From positions 1 through 10,195 of the forward strand of contig DAOUMF010000156.1 in assembly GCA_034411955.1 (NCBI GenBank): a stretch of 10,195 nucleotides of DNA. The letters run 5' to 3'. Origin of the DNA: DAOUMF01 sp034411955. GTDB lineage: Bacteria; Chloroflexota; Dehalococcoidia; SM23-28-2; RBG-16-64-32. The notes below the pieces were generated by a model. The model worked only from the letters and a program-made list of their open reading frames with translations. It made no database searches and was not told the origin of the DNA. Position numbers and translations under genes: made by a program. Of this stretch, positions 1-6,549 are shown piece by piece (position 1 is the first letter of the stretch; every line of letters begins with the position of its first letter).

Positions 1-6
1 GATGGA

Positions 7-77
7 AGCCCCTGCGTGTAGAATGGTTTCGGTTGGCCAGAGGACGCGTCCACAGGAGGTCGGCCGGATGGCCGAGC
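7..77 (+). repeat. Left copy of 71-bp direct repeat (leader plus start codon, gene body missing)
   Basis: This segment matches 2205-2275 at 67 of 71 positions without gaps; mismatches fall at 29, 43, 53 and 73. The six bases to its left (1-6) match at four of six, so the repeat may extend past the window edge. It carries a TAGAAT -10-like hexamer (19-24), an AGGAGG ribosome-binding site (54-59) and an ATG at 68, as in the right copy. After the third codon (Met-Ala-Glu) similarity stops. The frame then runs 64 residues to a stop at 260-262, overlapping the end of the propeller gene on the other strand, and resembles no family I know. It is best read as the 5' remnant of a second copy of the DUF6125-like gene, or a duplicated expression leader. 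Bases 78-215 hold no convincing gene or terminator. Confidence 0.9.
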
Positions 78-215
78 GCAGGACTTCGCTGCCATTCCGG
101 AGCCGCGCCCCGACCGCCGGATTCGCCCTCACTGCCTGCAGCGGCGACCCCGGCAATGCCGCCTCCTGGCGGCGTCACTTCCTGGCTGTATGCCCTCGGG
201 GCGGCGCTGGTGGCT

Positions 216-2069
216 CTACGGCGGGCTACACGACCAGAAGTAGAACGGCCACAAAGCGATGAGGTCCTGCCCGTCAATGACCTCGTCGACGAAAAGATTG
301 TACCGCTCGTTACCCTGTGCGGATTGGAACAGTTTTTGCATGATGGCAACCGAATCTTGCCCGTCCACAACCCTGTCCGCGGTGATGTCCGGAGGCCACG
401 GATCGGAGTTGGCCGGGGAAGCGCAGGGCACCAGTTGATGGGAGGCGGGGTCGGGCGAGTTGATGAAGATGGCCTGCTCGTCCATGTCCGGCCAGCCGTC
501 GTTGTCGTCGTCGTCGTCGCAGACATCGCCTAGGTTGTCGGGGGTCAGGACGGGTTGGCCCAGGCCCAAGCGCCAGCCAGCGGCCGCCAGGACGGAGTCC
601 GTACTCATCTGATCAGGGTTGATGTCACTAGGGCAATTGTCATAGATGTCCCACATGCCTTGTAGGTCGGGGGCGTGATCGTGCACGAAGATGTCGTCAC
701 GCCCATAATCGGGGGGGGCATCGTTGGTGTCGTCGGCGACAAGGTTGCTGGAGCCGGAGCCAAACCCCACAACGCTGCCATCGTCGCTGATGGCAGCGTC
801 AAAGTGATCGAGATCGCCCGGGTAGCCGTCCACGTTGATGCTCTCCAGGGTCGTGATTCCCGTCTCGCGGTCATGGAGGAAGATATTCTGCAACCCGGTA
901 GTCTGAAATCCCCAATTGCTCGCGAGGGATTCGAACGCTACTAAACGCCCTTCGCCGTCGATCGCCAAGGAGAAGCTTTCTCTGTTCGCCTTGATTCCGT
1001 CACTGTTAACGCTAACGAGGAACGTCGACACCGGTCCGGCCTCGTCAAACACGCCGTCTTCGTCAGTGTCCCGGTCGTGCACGAAAGCGTCGCGACCCCC
1101 ATCCCCGTCAACGCCAGCTAGATCGGCGAAAGAGAGGAAAGCGACGAAGCGGCCGTCGCGGCTGATGTCTATACCCCTGTTGCCCTGGAGAGTAAAGGGC
1201 ACGCCGCTGCTCGCTCTTTCTTCGCCTTCATCCCCCGAGCTATCCACGCTGACACGCACGGTCGATCCGGAGTCTCGATCACGCACGAACACGTCGACGG
1301 CTTCGTTGTTGTCCCCGTTCACCAAGTTGTCGGCGGAGGAGTCGAAGGCGATGTGCTGCCCGTCGTCGCTTATGGCTATCGACTTGACTCCACTGTCGTT
1401 GTTGCTCTGTAAACCGTCGCCGTAGACGCTGACGCGCGCCGTGGATGTCTGTCCACTCTCGTCAAAGACGCCGTTGCCGTCAGCGTCGCGGTCGTGGAGG
1501 AAAACGTCCACCTTTCCGTTCGTGTCCCATTGGACCAGACTGTCATCTGACGAGCTGAAAGCGATGAACCGGCCGTCGCCGCTGATGGCCAAGAATCTCG
1601 GACCACAGCAGCCCACTGGAATACCGGCGCCGACTCCAAGCGTCACGACCTCAGAATCGGAGACGTCATAGACTGCCACTTCGCCAAACGGCGTGAAGAA
1701 GGCGACGAAGCTGCCGTCGTTGCTGATGACGGGTCGGGCGCCCTGGCCTATCTCCCGCGTGACCTGTGTTGCGCGGTCGCGTATGAACACTGTATTGGCA
1801 GTAGTAGCATTAGTAAACACAACGAGACTGCCGTCGGCGCTCAAATCCGGGGCACGGCTGATGCTCTCGAACTCACTACCATCCTCCTGCAGGCTTATTC
1901 GTTCCACAGCGTATGAGGAGGCTGCCACAGGTTGTCCGCCTATCAGCAGGACAGCCAACGCCATCAGTCCAACCAACAGTCTGGAGAAGGCACCGCGGAC
2001 GCCCTCGTCCGAGACCCTTCCTTCCCGTGCCCTGACTTTCGATGCTGCCTTGAAAGAGTCCAGTGCCAT
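216..2069 (-). CDS. Secreted seven-repeat PD40/TolB-like beta-propeller protein with TSP3-type and dockerin-like calcium modules
   Basis: The 617-residue product is probably an exported surface or extracellular protein; no enzyme activity is evident. A basic N-region followed by a hydrophobic stretch (about 31-44) and an Ala-rich cleavage region (about 48-52) looks like a signal peptide, though the N-region of about 30 residues is long. Seven repeats of the form (A/D)IS-DG-(F/V)-AF occur near residues 71, 111, 158, 229, 298, 366 and 423, the number needed for a seven-bladed propeller. Blades 3 and 5 are followed by DRDxDxxGVFDE loops (193-204, 332-343) that resemble EF-hand calcium loops. Residues 474-530 look like a thrombospondin type 3 repeat (DNCP, then DVCDDDDDNDG). 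Two repeats sharing a DGQD core (561-576 and 591-606) resemble dockerin type I calcium loops. The start is backed by GAGGGGGG at 2074-2081. The gene is more AT-rich than its neighbours and sits between direct repeats, which hints at acquisition. Confidence 0.85.
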   Translation of the reverse strand: MALDSFKAASKVRAREGRVSDEGVRGAFSRLLVGLMALAVLLIGGQPVAASSYAVERISLQEDGSEFESISRAPDLSADGSLVVFTNATTANTVFIRDRATQVTREIGQGARPVISNDGSFVAFFTPFGEVAVYDVSDSEVVTLGVGAGIPVGCCGPRFLAISGDGRFIAFSSSDDSLVQWDTNGKVDVFLHDRDADGNGVFDESGQTSTARVSVYGDGLQSNNDSGVKSIAISDDGQHIAFDSSADNLVNGDNNEAVDVFVRDRDSGSTVRVSVDSSGDEGEERASSGVPFTLQGNRGIDISRDGRFVAFLSFADLAGVDGDGGRDAFVHDRDTDEDGVFDEAGPVSTFLVSVNSDGIKANRESFSLAIDGEGRLVAFESLASNWGFQTTGLQNIFLHDRETGITTLESINVDGYPGDLDHFDAAISDDGSVVGFGSGSSNLVADDTNDAPPDYGRDDIFVHDHAPDLQGMWDIYDNCPSDINPDQMSTDSVLAAAGWRLGLGQPVLTPDNLGDVCDDDDDNDGWPDMDEQAIFINSPDPASHQLVPCASPANSDPWPPDITADRVVDGQDSVAIMQKLFQSAQGNERYNLFVDEVIDGQDLIALWPFYFWSCSPP

Positions 2070-2109
2070 AACGCCCCCCTCGAAGATGTCATGCGCCGTG
2101 ATCTACATA

Positions 2110-2138
2110 AGTCTACTGCCGCCGCCATGACGCGTCAA
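2110..2138 (-). promoter_or_regulatory. Predicted sigma-70-type promoter of the propeller gene
   Basis: On the minus strand, TTGACG (2138-2133, five of six to consensus) is followed after a 17-base spacer by TAGACT (2115-2110, four of six). Transcription would start near 2103, giving a leader of about 34 bases that includes the G-rich ribosome-binding site. The promoter points away from that of the DUF6125-like gene, so 2070-2265 is a divergent control region. Prediction from consensus only. Confidence 0.45.
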
Positions 2139-2216
2139 TCTTCGCGGCGCGGTCACATCGGCCACAGATTATCACAGAACGACTCGGCGAAACCTCTCGA
2201 CGGCAGCCCCTGCGTG

Positions 2217-2222
2217 TAGAAT
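2217..2222 (+). promoter_or_regulatory. Possible -10 element of the DUF6125-like gene
   Basis: TAGAAT matches TATAAT at five of six bases, and transcription would begin about 37 bases before the chosen start at 2266. I see no good -35 hexamer at 16-18 bases upstream, so the call is weak. The same hexamer is preserved in the left repeat copy at 19-24. Confidence 0.3.
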
Positions 2223-2250
2223 GGTTCCGGTTGGCCAGAGAACGCGTCCA

Positions 2251-2257
2251 GAGGAGG
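2251..2257 (+). promoter_or_regulatory. Ribosome-binding site that decides the start at 2266
   Basis: GAGGAGG lies eight bases before the ATG at 2266. The in-frame ATG 45 bases upstream (2221) has no purine-rich site ahead of it and would overlap the predicted -10 element, so 2266 is preferred. Confidence 0.7.
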
Positions 2258-2265
2258 TCGGCCGG

Positions 2266-2826
2266 ATGGCGGAGCAACAAGACCGACGGCCTGAGCTGAC
2301 GGAGCGGGCCAGAGCAACAATGTCCAGGCTCTCGCAAGAGCAGCGGGAGGACCTGCTCACGAAGTGCTGGATGACGTTCGATTCTCGGTGGTTCATGGCC
2401 GTGGCAATGGCCTACGGGCCTGAGGTCGCCTGCCGTCTCAACCAGATAGCGGCCCACGAGGTAGGCAAGGTCGAAGCTCCGGGAATCGCGCGGGCGCTGG
2501 GGTTGCCCCCTATCGCCACGCTTGACGATCTCCTCGTGCTCCAGGAGATGTTCATCAGCCTGCTGGGGCCCAAGCTCATGGACTACGCGATTGTCCGGAC
2601 CGGCAACGACGAGTATCAGATTCGGATTGAGCGCTGCTTCGCCCACGAGAACATCACGCGCGCCGGCATAGGCGACTACTACGACTGCGGCATCTTCGCG
2701 CGGGTCACCGGCTGGATGGAGGCGCTGGGCCTGCGGTATGAGATGACGCCGTCCGTGGGAAGATGTATGAAGGCCCAGGGACGGGAGTGCGTCTACACGT
2801 TCAAGCTCCTGGCAAGCGCCGTCTGA
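2266..2826 (+). CDS. DUF6125-like protein of unknown function
   Basis: The 186-residue protein is soluble, with no signal peptide or membrane segment. From memory it fits the DUF6125 group, whose members I associate with a distant relation to L-2-amino-thiazoline-4-carboxylate hydrolase-like proteins; I could not search to confirm. Features that prompted this are the early Trp-Met-Thr-Phe-Asp-x-Arg-Trp-Phe stretch (35-43), a central ERCFAHE motif (122-128), DCGIFARV and GWMEALG further on (140-155), and a C-terminal GRCMKAQG...C segment (165-175). Cysteines at 124, 141, 167 and 175 could form a metal or catalytic site, which is inference. It converges with the LLM oxidoreductase gene, with only 11 bases between their stop codons and no terminator visible. 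The leader and first three codons are duplicated at 7-77. Confidence 0.7.
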   Translation: MAEQQDRRPELTERARATMSRLSQEQREDLLTKCWMTFDSRWFMAVAMAYGPEVACRLNQIAAHEVGKVEAPGIARALGLPPIATLDDLLVLQEMFISLLGPKLMDYAIVRTGNDEYQIRIERCFAHENITRAGIGDYYDCGIFARVTGWMEALGLRYEMTPSVGRCMKAQGRECVYTFKLLASAV

Positions 2827-2837
2827 CGCACTCGACC

Positions 2838-3782
2838 CTACCTGAACGCCGGGATCACCTCCCGTGAGAATCGCAACAGGCTGTCACGGTGGAAGCGGGG
2901 GAACTGGGCCACGATGATCTCCTCCACCCCCACGTCGGCGAACGCCTTGACGCCAGCCTTCACCTCGTCCACGGAGCCCATGAGGACGGAGCGGCGGGCC
3001 TCCTCCTCGCTACCGCCGCGGAGGGAGACAAGCCCCTGCACGACGCGCTGCTGGAAGGCCGGGTCCTCGTTCAGGAACAGCGGCACCTGGATCGTCCGCC
3101 GGATGCTCGAATAGTCCCGGCGGACATCCTTGCAGTGCTGCTCCAGCACCTCGTACTTGTGGCGGACCTCCTCCGGCGTCCCGGAGACGTTGGTCGCGTC
3201 GGCATACTTCGCTACGGTACGCAGGGTGCGCCTCTCGCCCCCGCCCCCGATGAGGATCGGAGGGTGTGGCTGCTGGACGTTGGGCGGGTTGTACGGCGGC
3301 TGGTCAAGCTGGTAGTAGCGGCCCTGGAACGTCGGCCGCGGCTGCGTCCACAGCAGCTTGATCACCCGCGCCGCCTCGTCCAGGCGCTCCAGACGCTCCC
3401 TCGTCGTGTGGAAGGGGATGGCGAACGCCCCGTGCTCGTAGGTGTGCCAGGCGCCGCCGATCCCGAACTCCAGCCGCCCGCCCGATATGTGGTCGACCGT
3501 CGTCGCCATCTTGGCCAGCACCGCGGGGTGACGGTACGTGTTGCCGCTCACCAGTATGCCCAGGCGCACGCGGGAGGTGGCCTGGGCCAGGGCGGCGAGG
3601 GCGGTCCAGCCCTCCATGCAGGGGCCCTCGGAACCGAAGGCGGTGCCCATGCCGGTCACGAAGTGGTCCATCAGCCAAAGGTGGTCGAAGTTGGAGTCCC
3701 GGTCCAGCTCCTGCCAGAGGGACAGCAGATCGTCCCAGGAGACGCCCGCTTGGGTGGCTGCCGCGCCGAACTTCATGCTCAT
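2838..3782 (-). CDS. LLM-class flavin/F420-dependent oxidoreductase
   Basis: The 314-residue protein belongs to the luciferase-like monooxygenase superfamily, TIM-barrel enzymes that use F420 or FMN for hydride transfer or oxygenation. Seen here are LWLMDHF (35-41), a LGILVSGNTYRHPAVLAK segment (74-91), the DHISGGRLEFGIGGAW signature (97-112), and PILIGGGGERRTL followed by KYAD (175-195), a usual cofactor-phosphate region. Length is typical. The ATG at 3782 forms an ATGA overlap with the stop of the upstream CoA-transferase and has GGAGG six bases ahead; the frame is open further upstream to 3881 but that part lies inside the transferase gene. It is the last gene of a three-gene operon, so it probably acts on the same acid or acyl-CoA. 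Whether F420 or FMN is used, and the substrate, cannot be told. Confidence 0.88.
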   Translation of the reverse strand: MSMKFGAAATQAGVSWDDLLSLWQELDRDSNFDHLWLMDHFVTGMGTAFGSEGPCMEGWTALAALAQATSRVRLGILVSGNTYRHPAVLAKMATTVDHISGGRLEFGIGGAWHTYEHGAFAIPFHTTRERLERLDEAARVIKLLWTQPRPTFQGRYYQLDQPPYNPPNVQQPHPPILIGGGGERRTLRTVAKYADATNVSGTPEEVRHKYEVLEQHCKDVRRDYSSIRRTIQVPLFLNEDPAFQQRVVQGLVSLRGGSEEEARRSVLMGSVDEVKAGVKAFADVGVEEIIVAQFPRFHRDSLLRFSREVIPAFR

Positions 3783-5149
3783 GCTTGTCCTCCGTCCTTT
3801 GGCTCGATGCCCAACTGCTGCTTGTAGTCCGGCTCCAGAGCGGCCAGTGCCCCCATCTGAAGGAAGCTCGTGAGGGGCCACTGCACCATCGCCCGCACCA
3901 CCTGTAGCGGGAAGGCGAACTCAGGGGTGTCGCCGATGACCTTCGCCTCCTGGAGTTCCGCCATCTCCTCGTCGGACAGGCGCAGCAGCCCCTGGAGCAC
4001 CTCGCGGTTGTGCTCGCCCAGTTTCGGGGCGTCCCCGCGGGCCCCGACCTCGAAGGCCGAGAAGCGGGCGCCGAACTGCTTCGGCACGGGGCGAACCTTC
4101 CCCGCCTGCTCCACCATATCGAAGTAGCCCCGCTCCCGCAGGTGCGGGTCCAGCAGCACCTGCTTCGGGTTGAGCACCGCCGCGGCGATGACGCCCGCCC
4201 CCTGGAGCAGATGCATCGCCTCCATGTGGTCCTGCCCTCGCGTCCAGGAGGCGATCAGCTCGTCCAGCTCATCATGGTGGCGGTGCCGGCCCATCACGTC
4301 GGCGAAGCGCTCGTCCTCAGCCCACTCCGCGTGGCCGACGGCGCCGCAGAACGCCCGCCACTCGGCGTCGTTCCGCACCGTCAGGACGAGCCAGTTGTCG
4401 TCTCCGCCGCAGCGGTAGCAGCCCTGCGGGGCGAACCACGGGCTGCGGTTGCCGATGCGCTCCGGCTCCCGGTCGTTCAGCAGGTAGTCCATCAGCGCGT
4501 AGCCGCCCATAGGGATCGCCGCCTCCTGCTCCGACAGGTCGATGTGCTGACCCTTGCCGCTGCGTCGCCTATGGTGCAGGGCGGCCAGCACCGCCCCCGC
4601 TCCCATGAGGCCGCAATAAGGGTCCGTGAAGGAGATGCCCGTGCGCAGGGGCTCGCCGCCCCGATAGCCGGTGAAGGAGGAGATCCCGGAGGCCGGCTCC
4701 AGTCCCGTGCCGTAGGCAGAGTAGTCGCGCCAGGGGCCGCTCTGGCCGTAGCCGGAGAGCGAGATCATGATCAGGTCCGGCTTGATCTCGCGCAGCGACT
4801 CGTAGTCCAGGCCATGCTGGGCCATCACGCGGGGTGTGAAGCTCTCGACGATGACATCGGCATGGGGTACGAGGCGCTTGAACAGCTCCACGGCCTGAGG
4901 CTCGTTGAAGTCCAGGGTGAGCGATCTCTTGCCGGCGTTACGGAACAGGAAGTAGCCCATCCGATTCCAGAAATCGCCCTGGGGGTCGTTGTCGGCAACG
5001 ACGGCGAGGCGGATATTGTCGATGCGCTTGAGCCCCTCGATCTTGATGACCTCTGCGCCCAGGTCGCACAGAACACGAGCGCAGGTGGGGCCGGCGTAGA
5101 CCTGCGTCAGGTCCAGCACGCGGACGCCGGACAGGAGGAGGCCGGGCAT
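3779..5149 (-). CDS. Class III CoA-transferase (CaiB/BaiF family), copy with catalytic Asp and C-terminal tail
   Basis: The 456-residue protein should move CoA between two carboxylic acids through a covalent aspartyl-CoA intermediate, as in formyl-CoA transferase. The N-terminal GVRVLDLTQVYAGP (8-21), AEVIKIE (32-38), NAGKRSLTLDF (71-81), GYGQSGP (133-139) and GKGQHIDLSE (198-207) are family marks. FTDPYCG carries Asp176, which aligns with Asp169 of formyl-CoA transferase by eye. The usual family ending (LGEHNREVL, then DEEMAEL) comes by about residue 400, but some 50 extra residues follow. ATG 5149 is chosen because GGGGGA ends seven bases upstream; a GTG codon directly before it (5152) is also possible. 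The start overlaps the stop of the upstream transferase and the stop overlaps the LLM start, so translation is probably coupled. The substrates are unknown. Confidence 0.92.
   Translation of the reverse strand: MPGLLLSGVRVLDLTQVYAGPTCARVLCDLGAEVIKIEGLKRIDNIRLAVVADNDPQGDFWNRMGYFLFRNAGKRSLTLDFNEPQAVELFKRLVPHADVIVESFTPRVMAQHGLDYESLREIKPDLIMISLSGYGQSGPWRDYSAYGTGLEPASGISSFTGYRGGEPLRTGISFTDPYCGLMGAGAVLAALHHRRRSGKGQHIDLSEQEAAIPMGGYALMDYLLNDREPERIGNRSPWFAPQGCYRCGGDDNWLVLTVRNDAEWRAFCGAVGHAEWAEDERFADVMGRHRHHDELDELIASWTRGQDHMEAMHLLQGAGVIAAAVLNPKQVLLDPHLRERGYFDMVEQAGKVRPVPKQFGARFSAFEVGARGDAPKLGEHNREVLQGLLRLSDEEMAELQEAKVIGDTPEFAFPLQVVRAMVQWPLTSFLQMGALAALEPDYKQQLGIEPKDGGQA
3789..3793 (-). promoter_or_regulatory. 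Ribosome-binding site for the LLM oxidoreductase, inside the CoA-transferase gene
   Basis: GGAGG on the minus strand, six bases before the ATG at 3782. It supports a start at the ATGA overlap rather than at 3881. Confidence 0.7.
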
Positions 5150-6369
5150 CACGTGATCCCCCGCTCGCGCAGGATGCGTGCGTCCTCCGCGTCGTAGCCC
5201 AGCTCCAGCAGCACATCGTGGGTGTGCTGCCCCAGCATGGGCGCGGGCCCCTGCCGCAGCGGCGTCTCCGACATCTTGAAGGGCGCGCCCGCCATCCGGA
5301 CCAGCCCCACCTCCGGCTGCTCCACCTCCCGGAAGAAGCCCCGCTCCTTCAGGTGATCGTTCTCCAGCAGGGTCTTGGGGTCGAGCACGGCGGCGAAGGG
5401 GATGCGCAGCTCCTGGGCGCGCGTCAGCAGGTCCTGCCAGTCATGCTCCAGGAGGTAGGGCCGCAGGATCTCCTCGAACTTCCGCCACTGGAGGAGACGC
5501 AACCACGGGTTCACGAAGAGCGGGTGCTGTTCGAGTTCGGGCTGCTCCAGTAGGAGGGCCATGCCGAGGGGAAAGCCAGTCGCCCCGCCGACGACCACGA
5601 TGTGGCCGTTGCGGCAGGGATAGATTTCCATGGGATAGATGAACAGCAGGTGGTGGGAGTAGAAGCGCTTGCGGACAGCGCCCATGAGGGAGTATAGGGC
5701 CGTGTTGTACTCGTCGGCGGCGCCCAGCGCCTCCAGCATGGAGACATCGATGTGCTGGCCGCCACCCCGATGGCGGTGCTCCACTCCGGCCAGGACAGCC
5801 ACCCACGCGGTGACGCCGGCGAAGTACTCCGCGGGCTCGCCGCCAGTGCACAGCGGTTCCTTGTCGGGGTCGCCGGTGACGTACATGAGACCGGACAGGG
5901 CCATGCAGGTCAGGGAGTTGCCCAGGAAGCCGCTGTAGGGCCCCGTCTGGCCGAAGGGTGTGATCGAGCAGTATATGAGGTCCGGCAGTTCGCCCTTCAG
6001 GTCATCGTAGCCCAGGCCTATCGACGCCAGGTGCCCAGGCGGACAGCCTTCCACCACCACATCGGCCCTGGCCAGGAGTTTGCGCAGGACGGTGCGGCCG
6101 CTCTCGGTCTCGATGTCGAGGGTGACGCTCTTCTTGTTGCCGTTGAGATGGACGAACAGGCCCCCCTTGTCGTGGTGCGGGACATCGTACGGGAACGGGC
6201 CCCGCGAGCGGGCGTAGTCGCCCTCGGGGGGCTCGACCTTGATCCCCTCGGCCCCGCAGTCCGCCAGGAGCTTGGCGCAGTAGGGGCCGGCGCTCCCCTG
6301 GGAGAGCTCGACGACCCGCAGGTCGTCCAGGGCCACTTCGGACAATTCGGCTCGGCTCGGGGCAGGCAA
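5149..6369 (-). CDS. Class III CoA-transferase (CaiB/BaiF family), copy with Glu at the catalytic position
   Basis: The 406-residue protein has family length and order: LRVVELSQGSAGPYCAKLLAD (17-37 region), IKVEPPEGD (43-51), NGNKKSVTLD (76-85), TPFGQTGP (137-144), GGGQHIDVS (202-210) and the closing LGQHTHDVL. Where formyl-CoA transferase has its catalytic Asp, this protein reads PAEYFAG with Glu181. From memory AEY-AG variants occur in other family members, so this may be a subfamily trait rather than damage. The start is a TTG at 6369 with AAGGAG five bases ahead; the frame stays open to 7332, but that part is antisense to the hydratase gene and has no family similarity. As first gene of the operon and overlapping the next transferase at TGATG, it may pair with it as a heteromer. 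It shares no close sequence with its neighbour beyond family motifs. Confidence 0.9.
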   Translation of the reverse strand: MPAPSRAELSEVALDDLRVVELSQGSAGPYCAKLLADCGAEGIKVEPPEGDYARSRGPFPYDVPHHDKGGLFVHLNGNKKSVTLDIETESGRTVLRKLLARADVVVEGCPPGHLASIGLGYDDLKGELPDLIYCSITPFGQTGPYSGFLGNSLTCMALSGLMYVTGDPDKEPLCTGGEPAEYFAGVTAWVAVLAGVEHRHRGGGQHIDVSMLEALGAADEYNTALYSLMGAVRKRFYSHHLLFIYPMEIYPCRNGHIVVVGGATGFPLGMALLLEQPELEQHPLFVNPWLRLLQWRKFEEILRPYLLEHDWQDLLTRAQELRIPFAAVLDPKTLLENDHLKERGFFREVEQPEVGLVRMAGAPFKMSETPLRQGPAPMLGQHTHDVLLELGYDAEDARILRERGIT

Positions 6370-6374
6370 AAGCG

Positions 6375-6380
6375 CTCCTT
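6375..6380 (-). promoter_or_regulatory. Ribosome-binding site that decides the TTG start at 6369
   Basis: AAGGAG on the minus strand with a five-base spacer to TTG. No in-frame ATG close to the family's usual N-terminus is available. Confidence 0.65.
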
Positions 6381-6407
6381 CCGGTAGTGGGTTGCAGTTC
6401 GGGCCGG

Positions 6408-6437
6408 ATGATACAACAAGGTGGGAACGCGGAACAA
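6408..6437 (-). promoter_or_regulatory. Possible promoter of the CoA-transferase/LLM operon
   Basis: On the minus strand, TATCAT (6413-6408, five of six to consensus) lies 18 bases after TTGTTC (6437-6432), which shares only TTG with the -35 consensus. Transcription would start near 6401, leaving a leader of about 32 bases before the TTG start. It is divergent from the hydratase promoter at 6502-6530. Confidence 0.35.
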
Positions 6438-6501
6438 GGAAGGAGAGACAGAGCCGGCCCAATCTTGGCCTCGGGGGTGGAGGGGGACATCGCGCTGCGG
6501 G

Positions 6502-6530
6502 TTCCCTGTTCCTGCCACCTCTGCTACAAT
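6502..6530 (+). promoter_or_regulatory. Probable extended -10 promoter of enoyl-CoA hydratase 1
   Basis: TGCTACAAT (6522-6530) is an extended -10 (TGn plus TACAAT, five of six). The -35 region 17 bases upstream, TTCCCT (6502-6507), is weak, as is common with extended -10 promoters. Transcription would begin near 6537, which rules out the in-frame ATG at 6529 and favours the start at 6550 with a very short leader. Confidence 0.45.
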
Positions 6531-6549
6531 GCGGCTCGCGGAAAGTCCC

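Larger units (their letters stand above)
2205..2275 (+). repeat. Right copy of 71-bp direct repeat (leader and start of the DUF6125-like gene)
   Basis: This matches 7-77 at 67 of 71 positions and ends just after the third codon of the gene starting at 2266. It therefore covers a possible -10 element, the untranslated leader, the ribosome-binding site and the start codon, but almost none of the coding region. The two copies bracket the minus-strand propeller gene at an offset of 2198 bases. No transposase or inverted terminal repeat is visible around either copy. Confidence 0.9.

Noticed and set aside
33..533. Plus-strand frame with a Pro-Gly-Gly, hydrophobic, Arg-rich stretch (about 160-235) resembling a C-terminal surface anchor
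   Set aside because: It continues well past the anchor-like part, antisense to the propeller gene, so the anchor would not be C-terminal; probably chance.
2221..2265. Upstream ATG for the DUF6125-like gene adding 15 residues
   Set aside because: No ribosome-binding site precedes it and it overlaps the predicted -10 element; the frame is kept in the left repeat copy, but two of the four differences change amino acids.
3783..3881. N-terminal extension of the LLM oxidoreductase
   Set aside because: It lies within the upstream transferase gene, while the ATGA overlap with GGAGG at 6 bases gives a standard start and family-length protein.
4010..5197. Long plus-strand open frame of 395 codons
   Set aside because: Antisense to a transferase with clear motifs; composition is that of a GC-rich shadow frame. 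Similar antisense frames at 2889-3827 and 6018-7166 were rejected for the same reason.
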